In this document: piece by piece, positions 42,560 to 42,691 of the stretch
How positions within the stretch are numbered: position 1 is the first letter of the stretch
How the letters are laid out: each line of letters opens with the position of its first letter
Assembly: GCA_002286855.1 (NCBI GenBank)
Contig: NRSV01000067.1
Location: forward strand, 153,750 to 196,440
Origin: Bipolaris cookei
Taxonomy: Eukaryota; Ascomycota; Dothideomycetes; Pleosporales; Pleosporaceae
DNA length: 42,691 nt
Reading direction: 5' to 3'
The notes under the pieces: generated by a model
The model's input: the letters and a program-made list of their open reading frames with translations, nothing else
What the model was told of the DNA's origin: nothing
The model's database searches: none
Translations under genes and position numbers: made by a program

Positions 42560-42691
42560 GTAAATTACACACTACTACCCGTATTGTAGCTGCGGAGGCG
42601 GAAGGTAGCCATCTACACAGACAACCAGGCAGCCATTTGGTCAGTGGCCAAGGCTGAAGGTCGATCAGGAGCATACATTCTCGCAGACATT
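42560..42691 (+). mobile_element. LINE (Tad1-like) RNase H fragment, cut by the right edge
   Basis: From 42611 to the window end the plus strand reads IYTDNQAAIWSV then AKAEGRSGAYILADI, the RNase H region (second catalytic Asp block TDNQAA) common in fungal Tad1-type LINE polyproteins. Just upstream, LHTTTRIVAAE resembles the preceding block (with its catalytic Glu), but the intervening residues are missing, so the copy is deleted or frameshifted. The rest lies outside the window. Confidence 0.65.

Overview
The window looks like nuclear DNA of a filamentous ascomycete, most likely a Dothideomycete of the Pleosporales. The evidence is short GT-AG introns with CTRAC/TACTAAC branch sites, secreted plant-cell-wall enzymes, and a dense load of pogo/Fot1, Tc1, hAT, LTR and LINE relics of the kind usual in such fungi. 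The order is inferred from gene style, not from a search.

Layout. (1) 3-404: tail of a pogo-type transposase cut by the left edge. (2) 1404-9206: a host block with a NADAR protein, a small secreted DUF4360-type protein, the SAGA/ADA adaptor Ada3/Ngg1 and a PA-TM-RING ubiquitin ligase. (3) 9389-16584: a nest of Fot1/pogo relics: two truncated copies head to head (TE-A1/A2), TE-B inserted in A2, TE-D inserted in or next to relic TE-E, and a small MITE-like palindrome. (4) 17355-17848: a small RNase III-like protein that lacks most catalytic acids. (5) 18208-22430: a dead hAT element and a dead Tc1/mariner element. (6) 22704-26579: a second host block with a CBM1-GH10 xylanase and an aldehyde dehydrogenase. 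(7) 27638-40599: a second transposon block with TE-B2 (a copy of B), TE-C, an LTR, an intact pogo-like transposase (TE-H), TE-I and a two-stop relative of H (TE-G). (8) 40934-42400: an ankyrin-repeat protein ending in a nucleic-acid-deaminase-like domain, broken by one TAG just after its catalytic HAE motif. (9) From about 42560 to the right edge: a LINE RNase H fragment.

How it fits together. The host genes are unrelated housekeeping or secreted functions, not a cluster. The most interesting content is at the host/transposon interface. The ankyrin-deaminase belongs to a lineage related to nucleic-acid-modifying enzymes and is interrupted by a CpA-to-TpA type change. A 474-bp perfect inverted repeat has diverged flanks and so suggests gene conversion. 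Elements B and B2, about 16.2 kb apart, share a 1,246-bp stretch with no visible difference and the same inactivating lesions. Three Fot1-type element ends carry tandem units with a 17-bp period. Splice sites and element ends were assigned by eye from consensus, so single-base positions of the less clear ones are provisional.
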